The translations under genes and the position numbers were made by a program. From Ruania suaedae (GTDB lineage: Bacteria; Actinomycetota; Actinomycetes; Actinomycetales; Beutenbergiaceae), in the NCBI RefSeq assembly GCF_021049265.1, contig NZ_CP088018.1, positions 1,736,001-1,800,000 of the forward strand: a stretch of DNA of 64,000 nt, in the 5' to 3' direction. Shown here piece after piece: positions 14,966-23,212 of the stretch (its first letter is position 1; each line of letters begins with the position of its first letter). The notes beneath the pieces are model-generated. The model ran no database searches. It saw nothing but the letters and a program-made list of their open reading frames with translations, and was not told the origin of the DNA.

Positions 14966-17347
14966 TCAGCGCCTTCCCACGTACTCCGCCAGGTGCTCCC
15001 CCGTCAGCGTCGCCTTCCCGGCCACCAGGTCGGCCGGCGTGCCCTCGAAGACCACGCGGCCGCCGTCGTGGCCTGCTCCCGGGCCGAGGTCGATGATCCA
15101 GTCGGCGTGGGCCATCACGGCCTGGTGGTGTTCGATCACGATCACCGACTTGCCCGAGTCCACCAGCCCGTCGAGCAGCCCCAGGAGTTGCTGGACGTCC
15201 GCCAGGTGCAGGCCGGTGGTGGGCTCGTCCAGGATGTAGGTCCCGCCCCGGGCGCCCATGTGGGTGGCGAGCTTGAGGCGTTGCCGCTCTCCCCCGCTCA
15301 GCGTGGTCAGCGGCTGCCCCACCTTGAGGTACCCCAGCCCGACGTCGTCCATGCGCTCCAGGATCGTGTGCGCCGCCGCCACCTTCGCGGCTCCGGCGGC
15401 GAAGAAGTCTCTCGCCTCGGCCACCGACATCTCCAGCACCTCGCTGATGTCCCGGCCGCCGGCGCTGCGCTCACCTCCGAGGGTGTACTCGAGCACCGCG
15501 GCCTGGAACCGCTTGCCCTCGCACTCCTCGCACGGGGACTCCACCGTGTCCATGAAGCCCAGCTCGGTATAGATCACGCCGGCCCCCTTGCAGGCCGGGC
15601 AGGCCCCCTCGGAGTTGGCGCTGAACAACGCCGGCTTGACGCCGTTCGCCTTCGCGAAGGCCTTCCGAATCGGATCCAGCAGGCCGGTGTACGTGGCCGG
15701 GTTGGACCGGCGCGACCCCTTGATGGCGCCCTGGTCGATGGCCACCACACCCTCGCGTGGTGCGACCGAGCCGTGGATGAGGGAGCTCTTGCCGGAGCCG
15801 GCCACCCCCGTCACCACCACCAGCACACCGGCCGGGATGTCGACGTCCACGTGCTGCAGGTTGTGCGAGCTCGCGCCCCGCACCTCGATCACTCCCGACG
15901 GCGACCTCACCTGCTCCTTCAGCCGCACCCTGTCGTCGAGGTGGGTGCCGGTGAGGGTGCCGCTCGAACGCAAACCGGTCAACGACCCCTCGAACACGAT
16001 CTGCCCACCGGCCGAGCCCGCGCGGGGGCCGAGGTCGACGACGTGGTCGGCGATGGCGATCGCCTCCGGCTTGTGCTCGACCACCAGCACCGTATTGCCC
16101 TTGTCGCGCAGCTGCAGCAGCAGGGCGTTCATCCGGTCGATGTCATGCGGGTGCAGACCGATCGTGGGCTCGTCGAAGACGTAGGTCACATCAGTGAGCG
16201 AGGAGCCCAGGTGCCGGATCATCTTGGTTCGCTGCGCCTCACCGCCCGAGAGGGTGCCGGCCGGGCGGTCCAGCGAGAGGTAGCCCAGTCCGATCTGGAC
16301 GAAGGAGTCCAGCAGGTGCCGCAGGCCCGTCAGCAAGGGCGCGGCTGCCGGCTTGTCCAGGCCGCGGATCCACTCCGCCAGGTCGGTGATCTGCATGGCG
16401 CACGCCTCGGCGATGTTCACACCGTCGATACGCGAGGAGCGTGCCGACTCGTTCAACCGCGTCCCCTCGCAGTCGGGGCACGTCTGGAACACGATGGTGC
16501 GCTCCACGAACGCCCGGATGTGGGGCTGCATCGCCTCCACGTCCTTGCTGAGCATCGACTTCTGGATCTTCGGGATCAACCCCTCATAGGTGACATTGAT
16601 CCCGTCCACCTTGATCTTCGTCGGTGGCTTGTGCAGGAGGGCGTCCCGTTCCCTCTTCGTGAAGTCCTTGATCGGCTTGTCCGCGTCGAAGAATCCGCAG
16701 CCGCGGAAGATCCGCCCGTACCAGCCGTCCATCGTGTAGCCCGGGATGGTCAGGGCTCCCTCGTTGAGCGACTTGGTCTCGTCGTAGAGCTGGGTCAGGT
16801 CGAAGTCGCTGACCGAGCCCCGCCCCTCGCAACGCGCGCACATCCCGCCCTGGATGGCGAAGTCGCGGCGTTCCTTGATCGTCTCGCCGCCCCGCTCGAT
16901 CTCGACCGCTCCGGCGCCTCTGAGGGAGGCGACGTTGAAACTGAACGCCTGCGGAGAGCCGATGTGCGGCTCCCCCAACCGGGAGAACAGGATCCGCAGC
17001 ATCGCATTCGCGTCCGTGGCCGTTCCCACGGTCGAGCGCGGGTTGGCACCCATCCGCTCCTGGTCGACGATGATCGCGGTCGTCAACCCCTCGAGCACAT
17101 CCACCTCGGGGCGGTTGAGCGTGGGCATGAAGCCCTGTACGAAGGCGCTGTAGGTCTCGTTGATCATCCGCTGCGATTCCGCGGCGATCGTGCCGAAGAC
17201 CAGCGAGCTTTTCCCGGAACCGGACACCCCGGTGAAGACCGTCAGGCGCCGCTTCGGCAGCTCGACACTGACATCCTGCAGGTTGTTGACGCGTGCGCCC
17301 TGGACCCGGATGAAGTCATGGGCGTCGGCCGCGTGCCTGGGGGCCAT
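14966..17347 (-). CDS. UvrA-like ABC ATPase (UvrA2 class)
   Basis: This 793-residue protein has two ABC ATPase units with Walker A at 40-48 (GVSGSGKSS) and near residue 510 (GVAGSGKSS). It has ABC signatures LSGGEAQR and LSGGERQR, and cysteine pairs CARC/CEGRG and CPAC...CEEC for zinc. At about 800 residues it is shorter than true UvrA (about 950) and lacks the usual UvrB-binding insertion, which marks UvrA2/DrrC-type proteins linked to DNA-damaging drug tolerance. ATG 17347 is chosen for its AAGGAG ribosome site. It is not the repair UvrA; a role in drug tolerance is inferred from the family. Confidence 0.85.
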   Translation of the reverse strand: MAPRHAADAHDFIRVQGARVNNLQDVSVELPKRRLTVFTGVSGSGKSSLVFGTIAAESQRMINETYSAFVQGFMPTLNRPEVDVLEGLTTAIIVDQERMGANPRSTVGTATDANAMLRILFSRLGEPHIGSPQAFSFNVASLRGAGAVEIERGGETIKERRDFAIQGGMCARCEGRGSVSDFDLTQLYDETKSLNEGALTIPGYTMDGWYGRIFRGCGFFDADKPIKDFTKRERDALLHKPPTKIKVDGINVTYEGLIPKIQKSMLSKDVEAMQPHIRAFVERTIVFQTCPDCEGTRLNESARSSRIDGVNIAEACAMQITDLAEWIRGLDKPAAAPLLTGLRHLLDSFVQIGLGYLSLDRPAGTLSGGEAQRTKMIRHLGSSLTDVTYVFDEPTIGLHPHDIDRMNALLLQLRDKGNTVLVVEHKPEAIAIADHVVDLGPRAGSAGGQIVFEGSLTGLRSSGTLTGTHLDDRVRLKEQVRSPSGVIEVRGASSHNLQHVDVDIPAGVLVVVTGVAGSGKSSLIHGSVAPREGVVAIDQGAIKGSRRSNPATYTGLLDPIRKAFAKANGVKPALFSANSEGACPACKGAGVIYTELGFMDTVESPCEECEGKRFQAAVLEYTLGGERSAGGRDISEVLEMSVAEARDFFAAGAAKVAAAHTILERMDDVGLGYLKVGQPLTTLSGGERQRLKLATHMGARGGTYILDEPTTGLHLADVQQLLGLLDGLVDSGKSVIVIEHHQAVMAHADWIIDLGPGAGHDGGRVVFEGTPADLVAGKATLTGEHLAEYVGRR

Positions 17348-17395
17348 GCAGTGCTCCTTCGCTCGGTCGGTGCTCATGGTGGCACAGGGACCCGG

Positions 17396-17803
17396 TCACG
17401 ACTGCTGCATGCGGACCATGTTGCCGGCCGGGTCGCGGAAGGCGCAGTCGCGCTTGCCCCAGGGCTGCTCGGTGGGTTCCTGCACGATCTCCACGTCACC
17501 ACTCTGGATGCGGGCGAAGGCCGCATCGACGTCCGGCGTGGCGAGCATGATCGAGGCGTAGGTGCCCTTGGCGATCATCTCGGTGATCACGCGTCCCTCC
17601 TCCTCGGTGATCCCCGGGTCGGCCGTGGGCGGGTAGAGCACGAGGTTGACATCGGGCTGGCTCGGCGGGCCGACGGTGATCCAGCGCATGTCCTGGTAGC
17701 CGACGTCCTGGCGTACCTCGAAGCCGACCACGTCCCGGTAGAAGGCGAGACTGGCCTCGGCGTCGGTGTGCGGAAGGAAGCTGGTGTGAATGGCGATATC
17801 CAT
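17396..17803 (-). CDS. VOC (glyoxalase-fold) protein
   Basis: This 135-residue VOC protein shows HTSFLPHTDAEASLAFYRDVVGFEV at the start, a WITVGPP strand, and CAFRDPAGNMVRMQQS at the end. It belongs to the group often labelled extradiol dioxygenase/bleomycin resistance-like, with no assured activity. A leaderless transcript is predicted from TAGAGT 6 nt upstream. It follows the AraC-methyltransferase-AKR operon and precedes the UvrA-like gene, all on the same strand, but has its own promoter. Confidence 0.8.
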   Translation of the reverse strand: MDIAIHTSFLPHTDAEASLAFYRDVVGFEVRQDVGYQDMRWITVGPPSQPDVNLVLYPPTADPGITEEEGRVITEMIAKGTYASIMLATPDVDAAFARIQSGDVEIVQEPTEQPWGKRDCAFRDPAGNMVRMQQS

Positions 17804-17809
17804 GCTGCG

Positions 17810-17815
17810 ACTCTA
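17810..17815 (-). promoter_or_regulatory. -10 box of the VOC gene
   Basis: TAGAGT on the minus strand, 6 nt before ATG 17803, predicts a leaderless mRNA. Confidence 0.45.
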
Positions 17816-17831
17816 GGGACACCGGGAAGGG

Positions 17832-18257
17832 CTACGCTTCTCGATTCCTGACCGGCTGCCGCAGGGGTCTGGCGACCTGCTTCACGATGCAGGTCGGCAG
17901 GTCCAGCTCGCGCTCGCCGGCGCGGCGCCGGTACTCGCTCGGGGGCATGCCGACCAGCTGGGTGAACCGGCTGCTGAACGTCCCCAACGACGAGCTGCCG
18001 ACGGCGAAGCACGCCTCGGTCACGGACATCCCCATCCGCAACAGGGCCATCGCCCGTTCCACCCGGCGCGTCATCAGGTACGAGTACACCGATTCCCCGT
18101 AGGCCCGCTTGAACTCCCGGCTCAGGTGACCGGCGGACAGGTGCACCCCGGCGGCCAGGGCGGGCACGTCCAGGGGCTGGGCGTAGTCCCGGTCGATCCG
18201 GTCCCGCACGCGGCGCAGCAGGCGCAGGTCCTGGAGGTGCTGCTCGTGGGTGGCCAT
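17832..18257 (-). CDS. AraC family regulator
   Basis: This 141-residue protein is essentially a stand-alone AraC DNA-binding domain: first helix-turn-helix VPALAAGVHLSAGHLSREFK (about 35-54), second SVTEACFAVGSSSLGTFSSRFTQLVGMPPSEYR (about 82-114). No ligand-binding domain is present, so it resembles MarA/SoxS-like short regulators. The start ATG 18257 overlaps the methyltransferase stop by one base (TGATG). It is the last gene of an operon with the aldo/keto reductase and methyltransferase. Confidence 0.82.
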   Translation of the reverse strand: MATHEQHLQDLRLLRRVRDRIDRDYAQPLDVPALAAGVHLSAGHLSREFKRAYGESVYSYLMTRRVERAMALLRMGMSVTEACFAVGSSSLGTFSSRFTQLVGMPPSEYRRRAGERELDLPTCIVKQVARPLRQPVRNREA

Positions 18258-19018
18258 CAGCCGACCGTGGCGATCATCGCAGCGCTCCCCCACCGCCGGG
18301 AGGTCTCGGCGGTGGCCTCCAGCCCGAGCTCGGCGAGCATGGCGGTCGCGGCGTCGACCTGGGAGCCGGCCACCTCGGTGACCAGCACGGTCCCGGGCGC
18401 GAGCCGGTCACGGACCTGCTGAGCGAGACGCCGCTGCACGGCCAGCCCGTCGGCACCACCGTCGAGGGCATGGGCGGGTTCGTGCAGCCGGGCCTCGGGG
18501 GGCAGGTGCCGCACCTGCCCGGTGGGCACGTAGGGCGTATTCGCCACCACCATCCCCAGGCCGGCGACCGTCTCAGCCGGCAGGGCCTCGAGCAGGTCGC
18601 CGGTGTGGATCTCCACCCCGGGCAGGTTGGACTGCGCGGCCGCGACCGCCCGCGGGTCGAGGTCGCACGCCACGAGCCGCAGATCGGGGCGCCGGTGCTG
18701 CAGGGCCGCGGCGACTGCGCCGATCCCGCAGCACACATCGGCCACGACCGCTCCGGGCTGGGCCAGGCGGGCGACCACGCGCACGAGGTGAGCGGTCCGC
18801 ACCCGCGGCACGAACACGCCAGGGGCGGTGCGCAGGCGCAGGCCGTCGAACTCGACCGAGGCGAGGATCAGCTCCAGCGGCTCGCCCGCGACCCGCCGGG
18901 CGATGCGGCTCTCCAGCTCATCCGCGCCCACCGCCGAGGCCAGCAGCAGGTCCGCCTCCTCCTCGGCGAACACGCTCCCGGCGGCCCGGAGCCGACCGGC
19001 GAGAGCGTCACGATTCAC
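18257..19018 (-). CDS. PrmC-related putative protein glutamine methyltransferase
   Basis: This 253-residue SAM-dependent methyltransferase resembles the PrmC-related family of unknown target. It has motif I VVADVCCGIGAVAAAL (about 110-125), VACDLDPRAVAAA, and VVANTPYVPTGQVRHLPPEARLHEP. The catalytic NPPY of true PrmC/HemK reads NTPY, as in this related group. The release-factor enzyme itself should be elsewhere. The GTG start at 19018 overlaps the aldo/keto reductase stop (GTGA). Confidence 0.78.
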   Translation of the reverse strand: MNRDALAGRLRAAGSVFAEEEADLLLASAVGADELESRIARRVAGEPLELILASVEFDGLRLRTAPGVFVPRVRTAHLVRVVARLAQPGAVVADVCCGIGAVAAALQHRRPDLRLVACDLDPRAVAAAQSNLPGVEIHTGDLLEALPAETVAGLGMVVANTPYVPTGQVRHLPPEARLHEPAHALDGGADGLAVQRRLAQQVRDRLAPGTVLVTEVAGSQVDAATAMLAELGLEATAETSRRWGSAAMIATVG

Positions 19019-19965
19019 GCGGGCGCGATCTCGTCCAGTTCCACCAGGTCGGCGGCCGAGGGCTCCCATGCGCCGGCGGCCACATTGGTCTGCACCTGGT
19101 CGGGCCGCGAGGCACCGGCGATGACCGAGGCCACCGCGGGCTGGGCGGCCAGCCAGCCGATCGCCACCGTCAGCAGGGAGAGGCCGCGCGCCTGGGCGAA
19201 CGCCTCCAGGGCCTCGATCCGGTCGAAGTCGGCGGCCTCGATACGGTCCGGGCGCCGCTGCAGCCGGCTTCCCTCGGGGGCATCCTGGCCGCGGCGGTAC
19301 TTGCCGGTGAGCAGTCCGGAGGCGATCGGGTAGTACGGCAGGATCCCGGCACCGACGTGCTCAGCGGCCGGGACGAGTTCGGCCTCGATGCTCCGGTCGA
19401 GCAGGTTGTACGGGTTCTGTGCCGAGATCATCGGGGCGTACCCCGCGCCGCGGGCGATCCAGTCCGCGTCGACCACCTGCCACGCGGCGAAGTTCGAGGA
19501 GCCGACGTAGCGGACCTTGCCCTCGGTCACGAGCTCGTTCAACGCGGCGAGCGTCTCCTCGACGGGGGTGTGCGGGTCCGGGGCGTGCATCTGGTACAGA
19601 TCGATGTGGTCGGTGCCGAGGCGGCGTAGCGAGCCCTCGACGGCCCGGCGGATGTAGCGCCGGGAGCCTCGCACGCCCCAGTCCGGGCCGTGCAGCCCAC
19701 CCGTGTCCATCCCGAACTTGGTCGCGATCACGACGTCCTCGCGCACCCCGTGCAGAGCCGCGCCGAGCAGCTCCTCGCTGCGGCCGCGGGTATAGACATC
19801 GGCGGTGTCGAAGAGCGTGATCCCGGCATCCAGGGCCGCGCCGACGACGGCGGGGACGTCCTCCTCGGCGACGGTGGCACCGAGCGTGTTGCAGCCCAGG
19901 CCCACTGACGAGACAGTTAAGCCTGAGGTTCCCAGCTGGCGGAAGGTCATCGCAGGTGTGCTCAC
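19015..19965 (-). CDS. Aldo/keto reductase
   Basis: This 316-residue TIM-barrel NADPH-dependent oxidoreductase has the catalytic aspartate-tyrosine region ITLFDTADVYTRG (about 50-62), lysine in VIATKFGMDTGG, and the histidine region LYQMHAPDPHTPVEE. C-terminal motifs for coenzyme binding (ASVIAGASRPDQVQTNV) are complete. Typical substrates are aldehydes and ketones, and nothing narrows it here. It is first in an operon with a methyltransferase and an AraC regulator. The start is GTG 19965; ATG 19950 is possible. Confidence 0.85.
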   Translation of the reverse strand: MSTPAMTFRQLGTSGLTVSSVGLGCNTLGATVAEEDVPAVVGAALDAGITLFDTADVYTRGRSEELLGAALHGVREDVVIATKFGMDTGGLHGPDWGVRGSRRYIRRAVEGSLRRLGTDHIDLYQMHAPDPHTPVEETLAALNELVTEGKVRYVGSSNFAAWQVVDADWIARGAGYAPMISAQNPYNLLDRSIEAELVPAAEHVGAGILPYYPIASGLLTGKYRRGQDAPEGSRLQRRPDRIEAADFDRIEALEAFAQARGLSLLTVAIGWLAAQPAVASVIAGASRPDQVQTNVAAGAWEPSAADLVELDEIAPA

Positions 19966-20023
19966 GCGTCCTACTCAACCACGAGCGAGGCCGAGGAGAT
20001 TCACATCACCTTCACACCAGCGT

Positions 20024-20049
20024 GGAACACCAGCCGTATCTCACCCGTT
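20024..20049 (+). promoter_or_regulatory. Redox-type ECF promoter of rbpA (SigH/SigR-like)
   Basis: GGAACA (20024-20029), 17 nt, then GTT (20047-20049) matches the GGAA(T/C)-N16-19-GTT pattern of thiol-stress sigma factors. In Streptomyces rbpA belongs to the SigR regulon. The 8-bp inverted repeat CACCCGTT-GG-AACGGGTG (20042-20059) overlaps the -10 element. Confidence 0.6.
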
Positions 20050-20094
20050 GGAACGGGTGGAGACGACCACAAGTCATGGACAGGAGGAGTCGCG

Positions 20095-20442
20095 ATGGCT
20101 GATCGAGCACTGCGCGGCACCAGGATCGGTGCCAACAGCATGGAGACCGAAGAGGGCGTCGAGTTCGCCCCCCGGGTGGAGGCGGTCTACGACTGCCCCG
20201 ACGGTAGGGTCATCGTGATCCCGTTCTCGGCCGAGGCCGAGATCCCACCGGTGTGGGAGGCCCCCGGCGGCGGCGAGGCGCTGTTGCGCGACGCCACCCG
20301 CCCCGAGCCGAAGGCCGGCAAGCCGGTACGGACCCACTGGGACATGCTCCTGGAGCGTCGGACCGTCGCCGAGCTCGAGGATCTGCTGAGTGAGCGGCTG
20401 GAGCTGCTGCGCAGCGGTCAGCTGCGGCGCCGTAGCGCCTGA
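20095..20442 (+). CDS. rbpA: RNA polymerase-binding protein RbpA
   Basis: RbpA is an actinobacteria-specific protein that binds sigma A/B and RNA polymerase and stabilises the open promoter complex. The 115-residue sequence has the N-terminal tail, the RCD-type core (YDCPDGRVIVIPFSAEAEIP, about 44-63), the basic linker around KAGKPVRTHWDML, and the sigma-interaction helix RRTVAELEDLLSERLELLR (about 90-108). Core cysteines are reduced to one, which occurs in many members. A GGAGGAG ribosome site precedes the ATG. Its 3' end overlaps the convergent ppm1 gene by 25 bp. Confidence 0.92.
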   Translation: MADRALRGTRIGANSMETEEGVEFAPRVEAVYDCPDGRVIVIPFSAEAEIPPVWEAPGGGEALLRDATRPEPKAGKPVRTHWDMLLERRTVAELEDLLSERLELLRSGQLRRRSA

Positions 20443-21200
20443 GTTCGGCCCCGGCTCCCTCGCCGGACCCACCCCCACCACTGCCTGGTGCGCCGCTCGG
20501 CGCCCCAGGCAGTGGTACGCCACAGGGCCTCCACCACGATGGCGCGGCTCATCTTCGAGACGCCCTCGACCCGCTCGGTGAACGTGATCGGGATCTCCAC
20601 GATCTCCCCGGCGCCGCGTCGCACCCGCCGCGTCATGTCGACCTGGAAGCAGTATCCCTGCGAGGTCACCTCCGCCAGGTCCAGCCCGCGCAGCGCGTCG
20701 GCCCGGAACGCCCGAAAGCCCGCCGTCGCATCCCGCACCCCCAGCCCGATGGCCACGTTCGCGTACGCGTTCGCCGAACGGCTCAGCAGCGCCCGGTACC
20801 AGGGCCAGTTCTCCGTGCGCCCCCCGGGCACCCAGCGGGACCCGATCGCCAGCTCGACCCCGTCGGCCTCGAGGGCATCGAGCAACCGAGGCAGGTCCTC
20901 CGGATGGTGGGACCCGTCGGCATCCATCTCGACGACCCGCTCGTAGCCGCGTTCGAGTGCCCAGCCGAATCCCGCGACGTAGGCGCGTCCCAGGCCCGCC
21001 TTACCGGGGCGGTGCAGCACGTGGACCCCAGGGTCGGCCAGTGCCTGCTCGGCCGCCCACCGGCCGGTCCCGTCCGGGCTCGCGTCGTCGACGATCAGCA
21101 CGTCCACGTGTGGTGCTGCGCCCCGGGCGCGCGCCAGCGTGCCCGGCAGTGCCGCCCGCTCGTTGTAGGTCGGGATGATGACCAGGGCGCGGGCGCTCAC
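20418..21200 (-). CDS. ppm1: Polyprenol monophosphomannose synthase
   Basis: This GT2 glycosyltransferase makes polyprenyl-phosphomannose from GDP-mannose for lipoglycan and protein mannosylation at the membrane. Motifs are VIIPTYNERAALPGTL (about 7-22), VDDASPDGTG, VVEMDADGSHHPEDLP (the catalytic DxD-like region, about 89-104) and CFQVDMTRRVRR. No membrane helices follow, so this is the single-domain type. The GTG start overlaps the lnt stop (ATGA-type), reproducing the Lnt-Ppm1 association that is a fusion in M. tuberculosis. The Arg-rich C-terminal tail overlaps a strong hairpin and the rbpA 3' end. Confidence 0.88.
   Translation of the reverse strand: MSARALVIIPTYNERAALPGTLARARGAAPHVDVLIVDDASPDGTGRWAAEQALADPGVHVLHRPGKAGLGRAYVAGFGWALERGYERVVEMDADGSHHPEDLPRLLDALEADGVELAIGSRWVPGGRTENWPWYRALLSRSANAYANVAIGLGVRDATAGFRAFRADALRGLDLAEVTSQGYCFQVDMTRRVRRGAGEIVEIPITFTERVEGVSKMSRAIVVEALWRTTAWGAERRTRQWWGWVRRGSRGRTQALRRRS
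20477..20516. terminator. Long hairpin between rbpA and ppm1
   Basis: The perfect 12-bp stem ACCACTGCCTGG / CCAGGCAGTGGT encloses an inner stem GCGCCG-CT-CGGCGC. It begins 35 bp after the rbpA stop and sits inside the last part of ppm1, so it could terminate rbpA transcription and, in the other direction, slow RNA polymerase near the end of ppm1. No T-tract is present. Confidence 0.55.
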
Positions 21201-22819
21201 ACCGCCTCCCGCCGCGACCTGCCGGTGACCACACCGGCCCCGAACGCCAGCGCCACGAGACCGGTGGCCAGGGCGATGGGCCAGTCCCCCAGCCGGTCGG
21301 CCACCGTGAGTGAGGTGCGCAACGGCAGCTCCGCCGTCATCGTGGCCGGTGTGAACAGGCCGGTGCGCTCGAGCACGCTCCCGTCAGCAGCGATGACGCC
21401 GCTGACACCCACCGTGGAGATCTGCACCGTGGCGCGCCCGTGCTCGACGGCCCGCAGCCGGGACATCGCCAGCTGCTGCTCACTCTCGGCCGTGTAGCCG
21501 AAGGAGGCATTGTTGGTGGGCACCACGAGCAGCTCGGCGCCGCCGAGCGTCGCCTCCCGGATGAGCGCGTCGTAGGCGACCTCGAAGCAGATGACCGTGC
21601 CCACCTGGACGACCCGTCCCAGCCTCTCCACCGGTACGGGCACCACGGCGATCTCCTGACCCGGGGCGATGTCGGTACGGACCAGATCCACCGCCGGGGA
21701 GAACATCCTGGCGATGTCGCGGATCGGGATGTACTCGGCGAACGCGGCCGGGATCTGCTTGGAGTAGGAGAAGCTCGCGCCCTCGCCCTGCTGCCAGAGC
21801 ACCATGTCGTTGAACCGCGCCTCCTCCCCGTCGGTGTCCAGGCCGTAGGAGTCGGTACCGAACAGGATCGGTGCGCCGGCCGAGGCGGTCGCGAGGTCGA
21901 GCAGTGCGGCGGCGTCGGCATCGGCTCGCGGGTTGATGTCGGAGGAGTTCTCCGGCCACAGAACCAGGTCGAGGCCGGCCCCCGCTGCCTCCTCCGCCAG
22001 GCCCAGGGTGCCTGCGACGTGGTTGTCGAGGACCTCGCGTGCGTTGGCGAAAGCACCCAGGCCCGGCTCGGAGACATTGCCCTGCACCGCGGCCACATGC
22101 AGCGAGCCGGACTCCGCCTGCGTCGGGGTGGGCACCAGCGTGGCGCCGGCGCCCACGAGGGCGACCACGAGGGCGACGGGAGCGACGGCGCGCGCCCGGG
22201 CGCGCGCCGTCGTCGAGGCGGCCGAGACGACGACGAGGTGGGCCAGCAGGAAGCCGCACAGCGCCGTGGCGAAGGAGACGGCGGGTGCGCCGGCGAGTGC
22301 CGCCAGCGGCAGCAGCGGACCGTCGGCCTGGGAGAACGCCAGCCGCCCCCACGGGAACCCGCCGAACGGCCACACCTGGCGCACCTGCTCGGTCACCACC
22401 CAGATCAGCCCGAAGACCACACCGGCCAGCAGCGTGCGCCGGCGCCACCACCGCGCCCGCCGCGCCCAGGTCCACACCGCCGCACCGCCGGCCAGGATGC
22501 CCGCCTCGGCCACGCTCAGCGCGAGCCACGGGATCACCCCCACGGCCGCGTTGGCCCACCACAGGTGCGGCAGGAAGAACGCCACGCCCCACAGCCACGC
22601 CACCGCGGCGTTCCAGCGCGCCGAGTCCCGGCGCATCGCCACCACCAGCAGGGCCACGCCGACGAAGGCCAGCGGCCACCACGAGCGCTGCGGGAAGGCC
22701 GTGTCCGTGATCAGTCCTCCGGCTGCCGCGAGGACGAGCGTGAGTTGCCGGGAGGGCATGAACACGCGCGCGCTCGGCTCGGGAGTCGCGGAGGTACGGG
22801 CGGTGAGTGCAGCGGACAC
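21197..22819 (-). CDS. lnt: Apolipoprotein N-acyltransferase
   Basis: This membrane enzyme adds a fatty acid to the N-terminal cysteine of lipoproteins. In the 540-residue protein about six to seven hydrophobic helices occupy residues 25-230, followed by a carbon-nitrogen hydrolase domain with the triad E290 (LVLWPENSS), K354 (SYSKQIPAAFAEYIP) and C411 (GTVICFEVAY). A last helix lies near 515. The GTG at 22819 is chosen because TATTCT lies 6 nt upstream; the longer reading only adds low-complexity sequence. It is coupled to ppm1 downstream. Confidence 0.88.
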   Translation of the reverse strand: MSAALTARTSATPEPSARVFMPSRQLTLVLAAAGGLITDTAFPQRSWWPLAFVGVALLVVAMRRDSARWNAAVAWLWGVAFFLPHLWWANAAVGVIPWLALSVAEAGILAGGAAVWTWARRARWWRRRTLLAGVVFGLIWVVTEQVRQVWPFGGFPWGRLAFSQADGPLLPLAALAGAPAVSFATALCGFLLAHLVVVSAASTTARARARAVAPVALVVALVGAGATLVPTPTQAESGSLHVAAVQGNVSEPGLGAFANAREVLDNHVAGTLGLAEEAAGAGLDLVLWPENSSDINPRADADAAALLDLATASAGAPILFGTDSYGLDTDGEEARFNDMVLWQQGEGASFSYSKQIPAAFAEYIPIRDIARMFSPAVDLVRTDIAPGQEIAVVPVPVERLGRVVQVGTVICFEVAYDALIREATLGGAELLVVPTNNASFGYTAESEQQLAMSRLRAVEHGRATVQISTVGVSGVIAADGSVLERTGLFTPATMTAELPLRTSLTVADRLGDWPIALATGLVALAFGAGVVTGRSRREAV

Positions 22820-23157
22820 CACTGCAGAATACGGCCCGTACCCCCGGCGCCCGGCACTGCGGCCCATCGACCGGCTCGCGCGTCCTTCGGTCCGGAACCC
22901 CTGCGCGGTCAGCCCCGTTTTCTATGGAACGCGCGAGCCTGGTCGATGACTGCTCGAGGAGCAGTACGAGAAGCGAACATACCGGCCAATGCCTCGTCCG
23001 CCAAGGGAGCATCACTGCAGGTCACAGGCGTCACCGCAGGTCAGACGGACCATGATCGGTGGCAAGATCGCGAGTGCTGTCGGCGTGTCGGTGAGACGCC
23101 GGGCGATGAGATGTGCAGGCCGTAGTCACGCGTGTCACAGCAACCCCACCTGACACC
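22820..23157. other. Intergenic region between lnt and the DeoR gene
   Basis: The gene-free stretch between lnt and the DeoR start (22820-23212) holds the lnt -10 box at its left end and the DeoR promoter at its right end. Between them are an inverted repeat ACTGCTC-GAG-GAGCAGT (22949-22965) and two 13-nt direct repeats TCAC(T/C)GCAGGTCA starting 19 bp apart (23012 and 23031). No convincing coding frame is present on either strand. Confidence 0.6.
22826..22831 (-). promoter_or_regulatory. -10 box of lnt
   Basis: TATTCT on the minus strand ends 6 nt before GTG 22819, predicting a leaderless lnt-ppm1 mRNA and supporting that start. Confidence 0.45.
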
Positions 23158-23163
23158 TATGAT
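23158..23163 (+). promoter_or_regulatory. -10 box of the DeoR-family gene
   Basis: TATGAT is a near-perfect -10 box. It would start transcription near 23170, giving a leader of about 43 nt before GTG 23213. No good -35 is visible. Confidence 0.5.
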
Positions 23164-23212
23164 CGGCCACAGGGCGCAGGTGGGGCCCCCCGACGCAGAG
23201 ACGGAGACGGCA

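Noticed and set aside
14993-17851. Long open frame opposite the UvrA-like gene
   Set aside because: It mirrors a protein with clear ABC motifs and lacks any recognisable domain.
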